Positions 44,514 through 54,710 of a stretch of 64,000 nucleotides of DNA are shown here, one piece after another. The position numbers were made by a program, and so were the translations under genes. Position 1 is the stretch's first letter, and every line of letters begins with the position of its first letter. The notes under the pieces were generated by a model. The model was not told the origin of the DNA. It did not search any database and saw nothing but the letters and a program-made list of their open reading frames with translations. This stretch comes from Armatimonadota bacterium (GTDB taxonomy: Bacteria > Armatimonadota > Zipacnadia > UBA1398 > JAKPQA01): contig JAKPQA010000022.1 of the NCBI GenBank assembly GCA_029547025.1, forward strand, positions 1 to 64,000, read 5' to 3'.

Positions 44514-45932
44514 CTACTCATTCCCGGCTCCCGCCGGCTCGAACCCCGGCAGCTCCGCGGCCGCACGTTCGAAGGCCACCCCGCGGGCCTTGTAGTTCTC
44601 GAACAAGTCAAAGCTCGCACACGCAGGCGACAGGATGAGATAGTCCCCCGGTCGGGCCAGGGCGAACCCGACGCGCACCGCCTCGTCCATGCTCTGCGCC
44701 TCGCGGATGCACTTCAGCCCCGCCCGCCGCGCGGCATCCGCAATCTCATGCGCTGTGGCCCCCAGAACCACGAGCGCCCGAGCGCGCCGTGCCAAACACT
44801 CGCCCAGGGGCGCGTAGTCGGCTCCCTTGCTGCTCCCGCCAGCGATCAGCACCGCGGGCCCGTCGAGGCCCTCGAGCCCCCGCACCGTCGCGCCGACGTT
44901 CGTGCCCTTCGAGTCGTTAATAAGCACAACTCCGCCGGCCGAACCAACGCGGCGAAACGTATGCGGGGCCGGCTCGAACACCCTCAACGCCCGCTGCACG
45001 CCCTCCGCCGTCGCCCCAGCCGCCATCGACAGCGCGCTCGCCGCCAGCACGTTCTCGAGGTTGTGCCGACCGACCAGGCGAATCCCGTCCACCCGGCACA
45101 GCTCCGTCACCGCACCACCCACCGCATGCACCACGCATCCATCGGCGACATACGCCCCATCCGTCACCGGTCCATCGGTGGAGAACCACCAGACGCGCGA
45201 CCGGAGTCGGGGGAGCACCGAACGGCACGCCTCGTCGGCGGCGTTGAGTACCGCGACATCGGCTGGCGTCTGCCGCTGAAACAGCCGTGCCTTCGCGCTC
45301 ACATAGGACTGCACCGTCGGGTGCCGGTCTCGGTGGTCGTCGGTGATGTTGAGTAGTGCCGCCGCGCGGGGCCGAAACCACTCGGTCGCCTCGAGCTGAA
45401 AGCTGCTCACCTCGGCCACGAACCACGTCTGGTCGCGCGCGGCCTCCGGGACGTCCGCCACCACCCCGATCAGCGGGGCCCCGATGTTCCCACAGACGCG
45501 AACCGGCACACCCGTCTGCGCCAGCATCTCCCCGGTGAGGGCCGTCGTCGTCGACTTGCCATTCGTGCCTGTCACGCCGATCACCGCGATGCCGGGCCAG
45601 AGGCGGAAAGCCGCCTCGATCTCGCTGATCACCTCGACGCCTCGCTCGCGCGCCGGCCCAAAGTACGGTGACTCGATGGGAACCCCAGGGCTCGTAACCA
45701 CCACCGCGTGGTCGCCCAGGCCGTCATGAGTGCCCAGCCGCACGGTGCAGCCCATGCTGCGAGCTCTCCGCAGCGCGTCCTCCGGAATCGCCGACTCCTC
45801 GCGTGTGTCATAGAGGGTCACTTCGGTGCCGAGGCTCAGGAGCACCCGAGCGGTCTCGAGCCCCGTCACGCCGGTCCCCACCACGGCGACTCGCGATCCC
45901 CTCCCGCTCAGCCCGTGCCAACCCATCGCCAT
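44514..45932 (-). CDS. murD: UDP-MurNAc-L-alanine-D-glutamate ligase
   Basis: Protein of 472 aa. N-terminal Rossmann loop VAVVGTGVTGLETARVLL, ATP loop GVTGTNGKSTTTALTGE, the SSFQLEAT segment, and C-terminal INDSKGTNVGATV and ILSPACASFDLFENYKARG. It adds D-Glu to UDP-MurNAc-L-Ala. ATG 45932 (or 45926) follows GGGACTGGGG; the frame continues upstream through mraY but only as a non-coding extension. Confidence 0.95.
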   Translation of the reverse strand: MAMGWHGLSGRGSRVAVVGTGVTGLETARVLLSLGTEVTLYDTREESAIPEDALRRARSMGCTVRLGTHDGLGDHAVVVTSPGVPIESPYFGPARERGVEVISEIEAAFRLWPGIAVIGVTGTNGKSTTTALTGEMLAQTGVPVRVCGNIGAPLIGVVADVPEAARDQTWFVAEVSSFQLEATEWFRPRAAALLNITDDHRDRHPTVQSYVSAKARLFQRQTPADVAVLNAADEACRSVLPRLRSRVWWFSTDGPVTDGAYVADGCVVHAVGGAVTELCRVDGIRLVGRHNLENVLAASALSMAAGATAEGVQRALRVFEPAPHTFRRVGSAGGVVLINDSKGTNVGATVRGLEGLDGPAVLIAGGSSKGADYAPLGECLARRARALVVLGATAHEIADAARRAGLKCIREAQSMDEAVRVGFALARPGDYLILSPACASFDLFENYKARGVAFERAAAELPGFEPAGAGNE

Positions 45933-45967
45933 CCCCAGTCCCGACAATCCTCTCCGCAGCGAAACCA

Positions 45968-46933
45968 CTAATGGACCAGGAGCGCCAACCCCACGGCCAG
46001 ACACGAGGCGGCCAGTGAAGCGGCCCAGAAGCCCTTCACAATCGCCGTCTCCCCGTGACCAACCAGCTCGAAATGATGGTGAAGTGGCGACATGCGAAAC
46101 ACTCGCCGGCCGGTGGTCTTGAACGAGACGACCTGGATGATCACCGACAGAGCCTCGGCCGCCAGGACGGCGCCTGCCACCGCGAGAAACCACTCGATCC
46201 CACCAAAGATCGCCAGCGCCGATAGTGCCCCACCCAGCCCCAGCGATCCCGTGTCCCCCATCCAGATCCGCGCAGGACTCAGGTTGAAGCGCAGGAACCC
46301 CACACACGCCCCCGCCACCGCTGCCGCGGCCACACCGCAGGCCTCAGGCCCCACCGACAAGCACACCGTCATCACGGCGAGGAGTGTGGGCACCAAGGAG
46401 CCCGCCGCGAGGCCATCCAGCCCATCCGTCAGGTTCACCGCGTTGGTGACGGCCATGGCGACAAATGCTCCGAGGACGTAATAGCCCCAGCCCAAGTGCG
46501 CGACGGAGCCGCTGGGCAGAGACAGCCCGTCCGGGCGACCGAGCACTCGGTGGGCATAGAGCGCCAGCCCGGCGCCCAGAAGAGCCTGTATCACGAGCTT
46601 CTCGCGCGCCTTCAGGCCCCGGCCTCTGGACGAGCGAATCTTGCGCAGGTCATCGGCGAGCCCGAGCAGGCCGAAGAGCGCCATGGACAACACCACGCCA
46701 ACCACTTCGGGCTTCCAGATCACCACGGCCATCCCGGCGCAGGCCGATGGAAGGATGAACCCACCGCCCATGCTCGGCGTGCCCACCTTGCGCAGGTGGG
46801 TCTGCGGCACATCCTCACGGGGGCGCGCATCGGGCTGGCGGCGGCGAGCCCAAGCAATGGTCGAAGGGCCCAGTGCCCAGGCAACGCTCGTGGCCACGAA
46901 GAAGGCCACGGCGGCGGCGGCGATCCAAAACAT
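45968..46933 (-). CDS. mraY: Phospho-MurNAc-pentapeptide translocase
   Basis: Protein of 321 aa, multi-pass membrane enzyme. MraY signatures: QTHLRKVGTPSMGGG, ADDLRKI (catalytic Asp pair), NAVNLTDGLDGLA, ARIWMGDTGSLGLGG and MSPLHHHFE. It transfers phospho-MurNAc-pentapeptide to undecaprenyl phosphate to make lipid I. It starts 5 bp after the murF stop. Somewhat shorter than the common 350-360 aa because the N-terminal helices are compact. Confidence 0.95.
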   Translation of the reverse strand: MFWIAAAAVAFFVATSVAWALGPSTIAWARRRQPDARPREDVPQTHLRKVGTPSMGGGFILPSACAGMAVVIWKPEVVGVVLSMALFGLLGLADDLRKIRSSRGRGLKAREKLVIQALLGAGLALYAHRVLGRPDGLSLPSGSVAHLGWGYYVLGAFVAMAVTNAVNLTDGLDGLAAGSLVPTLLAVMTVCLSVGPEACGVAAAAVAGACVGFLRFNLSPARIWMGDTGSLGLGGALSALAIFGGIEWFLAVAGAVLAAEALSVIIQVVSFKTTGRRVFRMSPLHHHFELVGHGETAIVKGFWAASLAASCLAVGLALLVH

Positions 46934-46938
46934 GGCAG

Positions 46939-48303
46939 TCAGTCCAATAGGGCGGCGACGATGCTCTCCATCCGTTGGCCTCGCGATCCCTTGACAAGCA
47001 CGGTGTCTCCGGGCGCGAGTACCCCTAGAAGGAACGTCGCGGCGTCATCGTTGTTCATGAAGTGATGGACATGCTCCGGACTCATGCCCCGTGACACGGC
47101 CTCGTCGGCTATCCAGCGCGCCCGTGAACCCACGGCAACTAGCCGGTCGATCGAAAGCTCGGCCGCATAGGCACCGACGGCCCGGTGCCCCGTCTCCTCC
47201 GCGTCGCCCATCTCGAGCATGTCGCCCAACACGGCCACGCGGCGCGCCGGTTGTACCGAGAGCACGTAGAGCGCCGCCTTGACGCTCCGGGGCGACGCAT
47301 TGTAGGCGTCATCGAACACGCGTACCCCGCGGGCACTGACGCACACCTCGCCCCGTCCCCGGCCGGGAGCATATCCCTCGAGGCCCTCCGCAATGGCCGA
47401 CAGGGGCAACCCCATGCACAGGCCGGCTGCCGCCGCGCACGCCGCGTCGTACGCGTAGTGGGGGCCGATACAGCGGAGCTTGATGTCCGCACTTCCCTCC
47501 GGAGTCGTCACCGCCACCGTTGACCGCCCCGAACTGGCGTCCTCAGATGCGATCCGCGCCCGGACGTCGCCCCGGCTCAGGCCGAAGCTCATGACCGGGC
47601 ACAAGGCACGCGGCCGGAGAAAGCCGAAATACACATCGTCCGCGGGCAGGGCGGCGGCTCCATCGCGCGGCAGCGCCGCCAGCAACTCTGCCTTGGCCTC
47701 GGCTATGGCCTCCACCGTCCCCAGCAGCTCCGCGTGCACGGCATCGATGTTCGTGATCGCGCCCACCCGTGGGCGCGCCGCGTCAGCCAGCCACGCGATC
47801 TGCCCCGGGCCCCGCATGGCGAACTCCAGCACCAGATACTCCGTCGCGTCATCGGCGCGGAACACGGTCAGGGGGACACCGACCTCGGTGTTCAGATTGC
47901 CCTGCGCGACCACCGTAGGGCCGCACCGCATGCAGATCCGGCCCAGCATCTCTCGAGTGGTCGTCTTGCCCACACTCCCGGTGATGGCCACGGTCTGCGC
48001 ACGGAGAGAGGACCGGTACCATCGGCACAGCCGCCCCAAAGCCTGTAGCGGGTCGCGCACCATGAGGACCGGCCCCCGCGCCTCGGATGGCCGGTTCGAC
48101 ACGGCCGCCACCGCGCCGCGCGCGAACGCCTCGCCGATAAACGAGTGCCCGTCGGCCTGCTCGCCAGGTAGTGCAAAGAACAGCTCGCCGCCCTCGATCA
48201 GGCGGGTGTCATGCACAACCCCCATCACTCGGGCCCCCGACGCCTCGCTCGGGCAGTCTACACCCAGTGCCTCCGCTACCGCCGCCAGTCCAGTGGCCCT
48301 CAC
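46939..48303 (-). CDS. murF: UDP-MurNAc-tripeptide-D-alanyl-D-alanine ligase
   Basis: Protein of 454 aa. It has the MurF N-terminal domain (VVHDTRLIEGGELFFALPGEQADGHSF), ATP loop AITGSVGKTTTREML, NLNTEVGVPLT, and the C-terminal FDDAYNASPRSVKAAL. It adds D-Ala-D-Ala to the tripeptide. GTG 48303 overlaps the murE TGA (GTGA). Confidence 0.94.
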   Translation of the reverse strand: MRATGLAAVAEALGVDCPSEASGARVMGVVHDTRLIEGGELFFALPGEQADGHSFIGEAFARGAVAAVSNRPSEARGPVLMVRDPLQALGRLCRWYRSSLRAQTVAITGSVGKTTTREMLGRICMRCGPTVVAQGNLNTEVGVPLTVFRADDATEYLVLEFAMRGPGQIAWLADAARPRVGAITNIDAVHAELLGTVEAIAEAKAELLAALPRDGAAALPADDVYFGFLRPRALCPVMSFGLSRGDVRARIASEDASSGRSTVAVTTPEGSADIKLRCIGPHYAYDAACAAAAGLCMGLPLSAIAEGLEGYAPGRGRGEVCVSARGVRVFDDAYNASPRSVKAALYVLSVQPARRVAVLGDMLEMGDAEETGHRAVGAYAAELSIDRLVAVGSRARWIADEAVSRGMSPEHVHHFMNNDDAATFLLGVLAPGDTVLVKGSRGQRMESIVAALLD

Positions 48304-49793
48304 AGCGAACCTCCGGCTGCCTCGAGAGCCTGGCGGGCCACCTGCCGGTCATCGAAGTCGATCTGATACCCGTTGAACAGCTGATAGGTCTCATGTCCCT
48401 TGCCCGCGATCACCACGATGTCCTTGGGGCCGGCCATCGCCACGGCCTCGAAGATGGCCTCGCGTCGATCCGTGATACGCCGGGCTGCCGAGACCGGCAT
48501 CCCGCCGACGATCTCGTCGATGATGGCCTCAGGGTCCTCGGACCGGGGATTGTCCGAGGTCACCACGGCGACATCAGCCAGGCGAGCCGCAATAGCCCCC
48601 ATCTCCGGACGCTTCGTCCGATCGCGGTCACCTCCGCAGCCGAACACCACGATCACCCGCTCGGGCCGCATCTCACGTACCGAGCGCAGCACATTGCGCA
48701 AACCGGCCGGCGTGTGCGCGTAATCCACCAGCACCAGCGGCTGCCCTTCCCGTCCGGTGACCGGCTCGAGACGCCCCGGCACCGCGGCCAAGGACTCCAC
48801 CCCGCGTACGATGATCTCGGCCGGTACGTCCAGGACCACGCCGATGCCGACGGCCAGGGCCACATTCGATACCGTGTACAACCCCCTCAGAGGGCTCCGT
48901 ATGTCGAGAACACCCACAGGTGTCGCCAGCTCGATGCGCGTGCCGTCGGCCGCAATCTCCCAACGACGGGCCCGCACGTCCGCGCCATCGTTCATCCCCA
49001 CCCGCAGCACGGGCCGATCGGCCTCACGCGCCAGCCGACTCCCCCATTCGTCGTCAGTGTTCACCACCGCGGGGCAAGACCCGATCCCTCGGTACTCTGA
49101 TGTGAACAGCCGGCGCTTGGCCTCGTAGTAGTTCTCCGGCGTTCCGTGAAAGTCCAGATGGTCATGCGACAGATTGCTAAATGCGACGCACCCAAACAAC
49201 GTGCCAGCCACGCGGCCCAATACCAGCGCGTGCGATGACACTTCCATCGTCGCGTGCTGTGCTCCCGCGTCGACCATGGCCCGGAGCGCTTCTTGCAGAT
49301 CGCTCGCCTCGGGAGTGGTCCGCCCGGCCACCGCAGACCGGCCCGGGCCGATGCGCACCTCGAGCGTGGTGAGGAGACCCGTGGCGATGCCCGACTCCGT
49401 CACGATGGCGTCCACCAGGTAACAGGTCGAGGTCTTCCCGTTGGTCCCCGTGATGCCCACCAGCCGGAGCTGGCGCGATGGGTACCCGTAAATCGCGTTC
49501 GCGGCCACCGGCAGGGCCTGCCGCGTGTCCGCAACGGCCACGGCGGGAATCCTCGGGACCAGCGTCGACAGGCGCTCGGCGCCCTGGATGATCAGCGCCC
49601 GGGCGCCGTTGGCCGCTGCCTGCTCCGCGTAGTCGTGCCCATCCACCGCCTCGCCAGGTATGCAACAGAACGCATGGCCCGGAACCACCCGACGAGAGTC
49701 GTGCGTGATGCCGGTGAGCTCGACCGACATATCACCACGGAACCCCACGATCCCCGGGAGGAGTGGCGAGATCCGCCCCAGTTCGACAGCCAA
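48300..49793 (-). CDS. murE: UDP-MurNAc-dipeptide-meso-diaminopimelate ligase
   Basis: Protein of 497 aa. N-terminal THDSRRVVPGHAFCCIPGE, ATP loop GITGTNGKTSTCYLVD, TPEASDLQ, and HDHLDFHGTPENYYEAK. The amino-acid selectivity motif is DNPRSEDP; DNPR is typical of meso-diaminopimelate-adding enzymes rather than lysine-adding ones, which indicates DAP-type peptidoglycan. The start chosen is TTG 49793 with a purine-rich AAGGGGGCAAGG upstream. GTG 49829 in the same frame is possible. Confidence 0.94.
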   Translation of the reverse strand: MAVELGRISPLLPGIVGFRGDMSVELTGITHDSRRVVPGHAFCCIPGEAVDGHDYAEQAAANGARALIIQGAERLSTLVPRIPAVAVADTRQALPVAANAIYGYPSRQLRLVGITGTNGKTSTCYLVDAIVTESGIATGLLTTLEVRIGPGRSAVAGRTTPEASDLQEALRAMVDAGAQHATMEVSSHALVLGRVAGTLFGCVAFSNLSHDHLDFHGTPENYYEAKRRLFTSEYRGIGSCPAVVNTDDEWGSRLAREADRPVLRVGMNDGADVRARRWEIAADGTRIELATPVGVLDIRSPLRGLYTVSNVALAVGIGVVLDVPAEIIVRGVESLAAVPGRLEPVTGREGQPLVLVDYAHTPAGLRNVLRSVREMRPERVIVVFGCGGDRDRTKRPEMGAIAARLADVAVVTSDNPRSEDPEAIIDEIVGGMPVSAARRITDRREAIFEAVAMAGPKDIVVIAGKGHETYQLFNGYQIDFDDRQVARQALEAAGGSL

Positions 49794-49861
49794 GATGCCT
49801 TGCCCCCTTGAAGTGCCGGGGCCACACACGCTCCGCCAATCCCGCCTCCGCGGCCGCGACG

Positions 49862-51637
49862 TTACCGCGCCGGGAGCACGGCCCGTGGATCCGCCCCAGG
49901 GGCGGAACTCGACGAGGGCAGCCCATCCTGCTCGATGATGGCCTGAGCGATGGCGCTGAAGGTCGGTGCGGCGACGACTCCCCCGTAATGGGCGGTGGGC
50001 GTGGGTTCGTCCACCACAACCAGTATGACATACTGAGGCTTGTCGGCGGGCAGCAGCCCTGCGAACGACGCCACGAAACGCGACTTAGAGAAGCGCCCGT
50101 TCTCCGCCTTCTCCGCCGTTCCGGTCTTTCCGGCGACCACGTAGCCGGGGACCTTCGCCGCTCCGCCCGTGCCACGCGGGTCATGGACGACGGCTTTGAG
50201 CATCTGCACGATGGACCGCGCCGTCGAAGGCTTCACGACCTGCCCGATGGCTTCGGGCTCGGTGGTGATCACTTCGCCCCGAGGTGTCACTCGCTTCGCA
50301 ACCAAGTGCGGACGCATGAGCTGCCCGTCGTTCGCCAGGCACGCGTACCCCATGGCGAGGCCCAGTGGTGTCACGGCAACCGACTGACCGAAGGCAGCCG
50401 TGCCACACCAGCTCGGCCACAGTGTCTCTCGCCGCGGAGTCGAGCCGACCTGCTCGTCGACCTCCACTCCCGTCGGCGACAGCAAACCAAAGGCCCGAAG
50501 CGCCTGGATCATGCGATCGTTCTTCATGCGGAGACCCACGTGCATGGCGCCCAGATTGCACGAGACCCGGAGAATCGCCTGCGCGTCGACGGCACCGTGC
50601 CCTCCCCGGGGGGGGTGGTCGCAGTGAATCTCGTCGGGGCCCACGCGCTCCGCACCCCGGCACCGGAACACCTCGCTCGGGCCGATGATACCCCGGTCTA
50701 TGGCCTCCGCCAGCACCAGCGGCTTCATCGTCGACCCGGGCTCGAACACAAACTGCGAGAACAGCATGGTCATGCGACTGACCTCGCCCGGTCTGATGCA
50801 ATTCGGGTCGAAGCCGGGCAGCGAAGCCGCCGCCACGATGGCCCCCGTCTGCGGGGCAATGACCAGCGCCGTGGCCCGCTGCGCATGGTGCTGTTTCATG
50901 CACTTGGCCAGCTCGCGCTCGCAGGCCGCCTGGATGCCCGCGTCGAGAGTGAGCCACAACGAGTCACCGTGAACGACCGGTGTGATGACCTCCTCCGTGC
51001 CCGGGATCGGCTGACCCTTGGGGTCAAGCCCCACCCGCGACCTGCCAGCCACGCCGGCCAGAGGACGGTTCATCGATCGCTCAATCCCGGACAACCCCAC
51101 GCGGTCCGCCCCCGCCACGCCGATCAGCGCTGCGGCCAGCGAGTGCTGCGGGTAGAGGCGTGTCGCCTTCTCCTCCACGTTGAGCCCGGCATGGACCTTC
51201 GCCGCCTCCCGAACCCGCTTCGCCGTCTCCTCGGAGACATCCCGGGCCACATACTCATAGCGCGTGTTCGCAGCCGCCCGGCGCCGCAGCACGCCAAGGT
51301 CCAGCCCTGTGCTCATGGCCACCGCCGCCAGGTCCGTGCCCTGCGTCCGGATGACCTTCGGATCGATACCGATCGAGTACGACACCTGGTCGACGGCCAA
51401 CTCGATCCCCGAGCGATCGTAGATGGAACCGCGGTGGGCCGGCTTCGTCACCGAAGCCCACACATAGTCGTGGACCGCCCGCACCCACGCCTCATGCTGG
51501 AGAACCTGCACCTGGAAGAGCCGACCCACGACCAGGACGAACCCCAGAACGATCAGAACGTGCACCGCATCCACTCGCCAGGTCTCCAGCCATGGCGACG
51601 GGCCGCTCGGGAGCCGAGTGTGAGCGCGGGCGCCCAT
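49862..51637 (-). CDS. ftsI: Septal transpeptidase, class B penicillin-binding protein
   Basis: Protein of 591 aa. One transmembrane helix (about 24-43), a non-catalytic PBP dimer-type domain (about 55-210, RGSIYDRSG), then the transpeptidase domain with the SxxK serine S302 (EPGSTMKP), SxN S359-C-N361 and KTGT at 504-507 (GKTGTAEK). FtsI crosslinks septal peptidoglycan together with FtsW. It starts 3 bp after the ftsL-like stop. No PASTA domain at the C-terminus. Confidence 0.94.
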   Translation of the reverse strand: MGARAHTRLPSGPSPWLETWRVDAVHVLIVLGFVLVVGRLFQVQVLQHEAWVRAVHDYVWASVTKPAHRGSIYDRSGIELAVDQVSYSIGIDPKVIRTQGTDLAAVAMSTGLDLGVLRRRAAANTRYEYVARDVSEETAKRVREAAKVHAGLNVEEKATRLYPQHSLAAALIGVAGADRVGLSGIERSMNRPLAGVAGRSRVGLDPKGQPIPGTEEVITPVVHGDSLWLTLDAGIQAACERELAKCMKQHHAQRATALVIAPQTGAIVAAASLPGFDPNCIRPGEVSRMTMLFSQFVFEPGSTMKPLVLAEAIDRGIIGPSEVFRCRGAERVGPDEIHCDHPPRGGHGAVDAQAILRVSCNLGAMHVGLRMKNDRMIQALRAFGLLSPTGVEVDEQVGSTPRRETLWPSWCGTAAFGQSVAVTPLGLAMGYACLANDGQLMRPHLVAKRVTPRGEVITTEPEAIGQVVKPSTARSIVQMLKAVVHDPRGTGGAAKVPGYVVAGKTGTAEKAENGRFSKSRFVASFAGLLPADKPQYVILVVVDEPTPTAHYGGVVAAPTFSAIAQAIIEQDGLPSSSSAPGADPRAVLPAR

Positions 51638-51640
51638 GGC

Positions 51641-52096
51641 CTACCGTCCTCGAGCCCAGGCCACCGCTCGCGGCGTGACTGGCCGCGGAGCCTCGGGCCA
51701 CGCCGCGCGGCCGGCGTCTGCGATGGCCCAGCTAACGCGTGACGCCAGGTCCGGGCTCGAGCACGCCGTCTGCGCCACCACCGGCAGCCGAAGTGGCGTG
51801 CAGTCGCTTCCCCCGGCCACCACGGTGATGCCGGCGGCCGCCAGCCGCTCCCGCACGCTCGCGGTCGAGCTCTTGCGACTTAGCTCCGTGGTCAGCCGCG
51901 CATGGCGTTCGGCCAGTTCGGCATGCCGCTTCTCGAGAGCCTGGGTCCGCCGCCCCAACTGCGTCAGGTGTGCACCCAGCCCGACCCGGGCGAGGCAGAC
52001 CAAAGTCAATACCACCACCACCACCATCCAGCGGCGATATGCCACGGCACGCTCCCACTGGACGCGCGCTGATCCCTCGAACCGCTCCCGCCTCAT
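51641..52096 (-). CDS. ftsL: FtsL/DivIC-like division protein
   Basis: Protein of 151 aa with a short basic cytoplasmic tail, one transmembrane helix (about 24-40, MVVVVVLTLVCLARVGL), and a heptad-like coiled coil (about 43-90, TQLGRRTQALEKRHAELAER). The size, topology and position between rsmH and ftsI are those of FtsL, though sequence similarity in this family is low. The C-terminal 50 residues are an Ala/Pro-rich extension. ATG 52096 overlaps the rsmH TGA (ATGA). Confidence 0.8.
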   Translation of the reverse strand: MRRERFEGSARVQWERAVAYRRWMVVVVVLTLVCLARVGLGAHLTQLGRRTQALEKRHAELAERHARLTTELSRKSSTASVRERLAAAGITVVAGGSDCTPLRLPVVAQTACSSPDLASRVSWAIADAGRAAWPEAPRPVTPRAVAWARGR

Positions 52097-53085
52097 GGCT
52101 GCCTCCCTTGGGCGTAGCCAGCCGTGCCGCCGATCCACTCCGCGACTCTCAGCCGCGCGCTTCGGGCCCGTGGGTTGCGACGGACCTCTGCTTCCGTCGG
52201 ACGAACCGGCTTGGGCGTCAGTACCCTCAGAGACGGGCTCCGCCCGCACCCGCACGCGGGGACTCGGGGCGGGCAGATGCAGCCTCGCTGCGCCGTCCGG
52301 AAGTACTCCTTCACCATCCGGTCCTCCAACGAGTGGTACGCGAGGAAGGCCACGCGTCCTCCCGGGCGCATGATGCGTCCCAGGGCCTCCAGCGCCGCCG
52401 AGAGCTCGCCGAGCTCGTTGTTCAGGTGCATGCGCAGCGCCATGAATGTCCGCGTCGCCGGATGGATCCTCTGCGGCGGCCCCGAAGGGACAGCGTCGGA
52501 TATGATCCGGGCCAGCTGCGCCGTGGTCTCGATCGCGTGCTCCTGCCTCGCCCGGCAGATGGCACGGGCGATCCGAGCATGATGCCGATCTTCTCCCAGA
52601 TCCCGGATCAGGGCCGACAACTCCTGTTCCGACAGCGAGGCCAGTAGGTCCCGGGCGCTCAGGGGGGCCCTCGGGTCCATCCGCATGTCCAGCGGCGAGT
52701 CGTGGGAGAAGGCGAACCCTCGGTTCGCGCGCCCGGACAGCTGATGTGCCGAAACGCCCAGGTCGAACAGCGCCTGGTCGAATCCACCGGCCTCGGTTCC
52801 ATGTAGAACCTCGCCGACGGCGCCGAAGTTCGCGTGGATCACGAGAACCCGGCCGGCAGTGTGCCCGAACCTCGCCCGGCAATGGGCGACCGCTTCGGGA
52901 TCCCGGTCCAGAGCTACCACGCGCCCGCCGGGGCTGACCGCCTCAAGCAATGCCGCGGTCGCGGCCCCACTGCCCGCCGTGGCGTCCAGTACCACCTGGC
53001 CCGGCCGGGGCTCCAGTAGGGCCAGCACCTCCGCCATCATCACGGGGTCATGCGGGGTGTAGTCGTGATCACAGGGCCCAATCAT
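52093..53085 (-). CDS. rsmH: 16S rRNA C1402 N4-methyltransferase
   Basis: Protein of 330 aa. SAM-binding LDATAGSGAATAALLE, DLGVSAHQLSGRANRGFAF, PLDMRMD, and FMALRMHLNNELGELSAAL, AYHSLEDRMVKEYF in the second half: the MraW/RsmH pattern. It methylates C1402 of 16S rRNA. In most bacteria mraZ precedes it; here the 176-bp gap after hslU contains no mraZ and only a GC hairpin (CCGGCT/AGCCGG, 53124-53144). Confidence 0.95.
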   Translation of the reverse strand: MIGPCDHDYTPHDPVMMAEVLALLEPRPGQVVLDATAGSGAATAALLEAVSPGGRVVALDRDPEAVAHCRARFGHTAGRVLVIHANFGAVGEVLHGTEAGGFDQALFDLGVSAHQLSGRANRGFAFSHDSPLDMRMDPRAPLSARDLLASLSEQELSALIRDLGEDRHHARIARAICRARQEHAIETTAQLARIISDAVPSGPPQRIHPATRTFMALRMHLNNELGELSAALEALGRIMRPGGRVAFLAYHSLEDRMVKEYFRTAQRGCICPPRVPACGCGRSPSLRVLTPKPVRPTEAEVRRNPRARSARLRVAEWIGGTAGYAQGRQP

Positions 53086-53261
53086 GCCCGCTGCGGCTCC
53101 TTGGCGTTGCGCCAGTGGTCGGGCCGGCTTGGCTCCGCAGCCGGACTGCCCGCGCGCTGGGCCCCGGCTACCCCGGCCGCCATGTGCACCGAGAGTGACC
53201 AGGGGCGCCGGCCACTCACCGCGGGCACACGCAAGCTCGATCGGATGGGCCGGCTTGCGTC

Positions 53262-54710
53262 CTACAAGATGAACCGCCCAATGTCCTCGTCGGCCAGCGC
53301 TTCCTCCAGGTGCCGGCGGACATAAGCGCGATCCACTCTCACCGTCTTGCCCCTCATCTCGGACGCCGAAAACGACACGTCATCCAGCACGCGTTCCAGG
53401 ATCGTGTGCAGCCGACGGGCGCCGATGTTCTCGGTCCGCTCGTTCACCACGCGGGCCATGGTCGCGATCTCTTGGAGGCCGGTCTTGGTGAACTCGAGTG
53501 TCACGCCCTCCGTCGCCATCAGCGCCTCGGCTTGCCGGCAGAGGGCGTTGCGCGGCTCGGTCAGGATGCGCACGAAGTCCTTCTCGGTCAGGCTGTCCAG
53601 CTCGACCCGGATCGGGAGCCGCCCCTGTAGCTCAGGGATCAAATCGCTGACCTTTGTGGCGTGGAACGCCCCGGCTGCGATGAACAGGACATGGTCGGTC
53701 CGCACCGTACCGTGCTTGGTCTGGACCGCCGACCCTTCAACAATCGGCAGAATGTCCCGCTGCACGCCCTCGCGCGATACATCGGGCCCCTGGCCCTTGC
53801 GTCCGCCGTCCGCGATCTTGTCAATCTCGTCGATGAAGATGATCCCCGACTCCTCGGCCCGTCGAATGGCCTCCCGGGTCACCTCATCCATATCAATGAG
53901 CTCCTGTGCCGCCTGATCCTCCAGGATCTTCCGCGCCTCGGCCACCGTGACCCGGCGGTGCTTCGTCTTGCGGGGTCCAAGGCTTCCGAGCATGTCGCCG
54001 AGGTTCCCCAGATTGATTTCCTCGAGCCCGGACACCGACGAAAACACTTCCACCATGGGCCGCGATGTGTCCGCCACTTCGATCTCCACGCTCTGGTCGT
54101 CCCACATGCCGCGCGGCAGCTCCTCCCTGAGCTTGCGACGGCGCGCCGCAATCTCGTGGCTCTCCTCCTCGCTCGGAGGAGGAGCGGGCGGAGACTGCGG
54201 CTGGAACAGGCCCTGTAGGATCCCCGGGAACCCGATGGCCGTCCCCTCCCGCGGCCGCTTGCGCGCCGCCGGATCCGGCTCCATTAGATCCACCAGGCGG
54301 TCCAGGGCGATCTCCTTGGCCCGGGCGCGGACCTGTTCGAGGCACTCAGCCCGCACCATGTGGATGGCCACCTCGACCAAGTCGCGGACCATGGACTCCA
54401 CGTCCCGCCCCACGTACCCGACTTCCGTGTACTTGGTGGCCTCGACCTTGACAAACGGAGCCCGCGCCAACGATGCCAGCCTTCGGGCGATCTCCGTCTT
54501 GCCCACTCCCGTTGGCCCAACCATCAGGATGTTCTTCGGCATAACCTCCTCGCGCAGTTCGTCGGGCAGCAAGCGCCTCCGGTAGCGATTCCGCAGGGCA
54601 ATGGCCACCGCCCGCTTGGCCTTGGCCTGCCCGACAATGTACTGGTCCAGCGCCTCCACGATGCGCTGCGGCGTGAGGTCCTGATCGCATCCATCCCGCT
54701 GGGGGTTCAT
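53262..54710 (-). CDS. hslU: HslU ATPase of the HslUV protease
   Basis: Protein of 482 aa. [16 protein letters not shown] at the N-terminus, Walker A GPTGVGKT (65-72), the pore loop region GYVGRDVE, the I-domain (about 110-245), Walker [12 protein letters not shown], sensor GRLPIRVEL, and the C-terminal end GRFIL that inserts into HslV. AAA+ unfoldase. ATG 54710 overlaps the hslV TGA (ATGA). Confidence 0.95.
   Translation of the reverse strand: MNPQRDGCDQDLTPQRIVEALDQYIVGQAKAKRAVAIALRNRYRRRLLPDELREEVMPKNILMVGPTGVGKTEIARRLASLARAPFVKVEATKYTEVGYVGRDVESMVRDLVEVAIHMVRAECLEQVRARAKEIALDRLVDLMEPDPAARKRPREGTAIGFPGILQGLFQPQSPPAPPPSEEESHEIAARRRKLREELPRGMWDDQSVEIEVADTSRPMVEVFSSVSGLEEINLGNLGDMLGSLGPRKTKHRRVTVAEARKILEDQAAQELIDMDEVTREAIRRAEESGIIFIDEIDKIADGGRKGQGPDVSREGVQRDILPIVEGSAVQTKHGTVRTDHVLFIAAGAFHATKVSDLIPELQGRLPIRVELDSLTEKDFVRILTEPRNALCRQAEALMATEGVTLEFTKTGLQEIATMARVVNERTENIGARRLHTILERVLDDVSFSASEMRGKTVRVDRAYVRRHLEEALADEDIGRFIL

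Noticed and set aside
49763-51742. A 659-codon open frame opposite ftsI
   Set aside because: It is antisense to a gene with all catalytic motifs; long antisense frames are expected at this G+C content.
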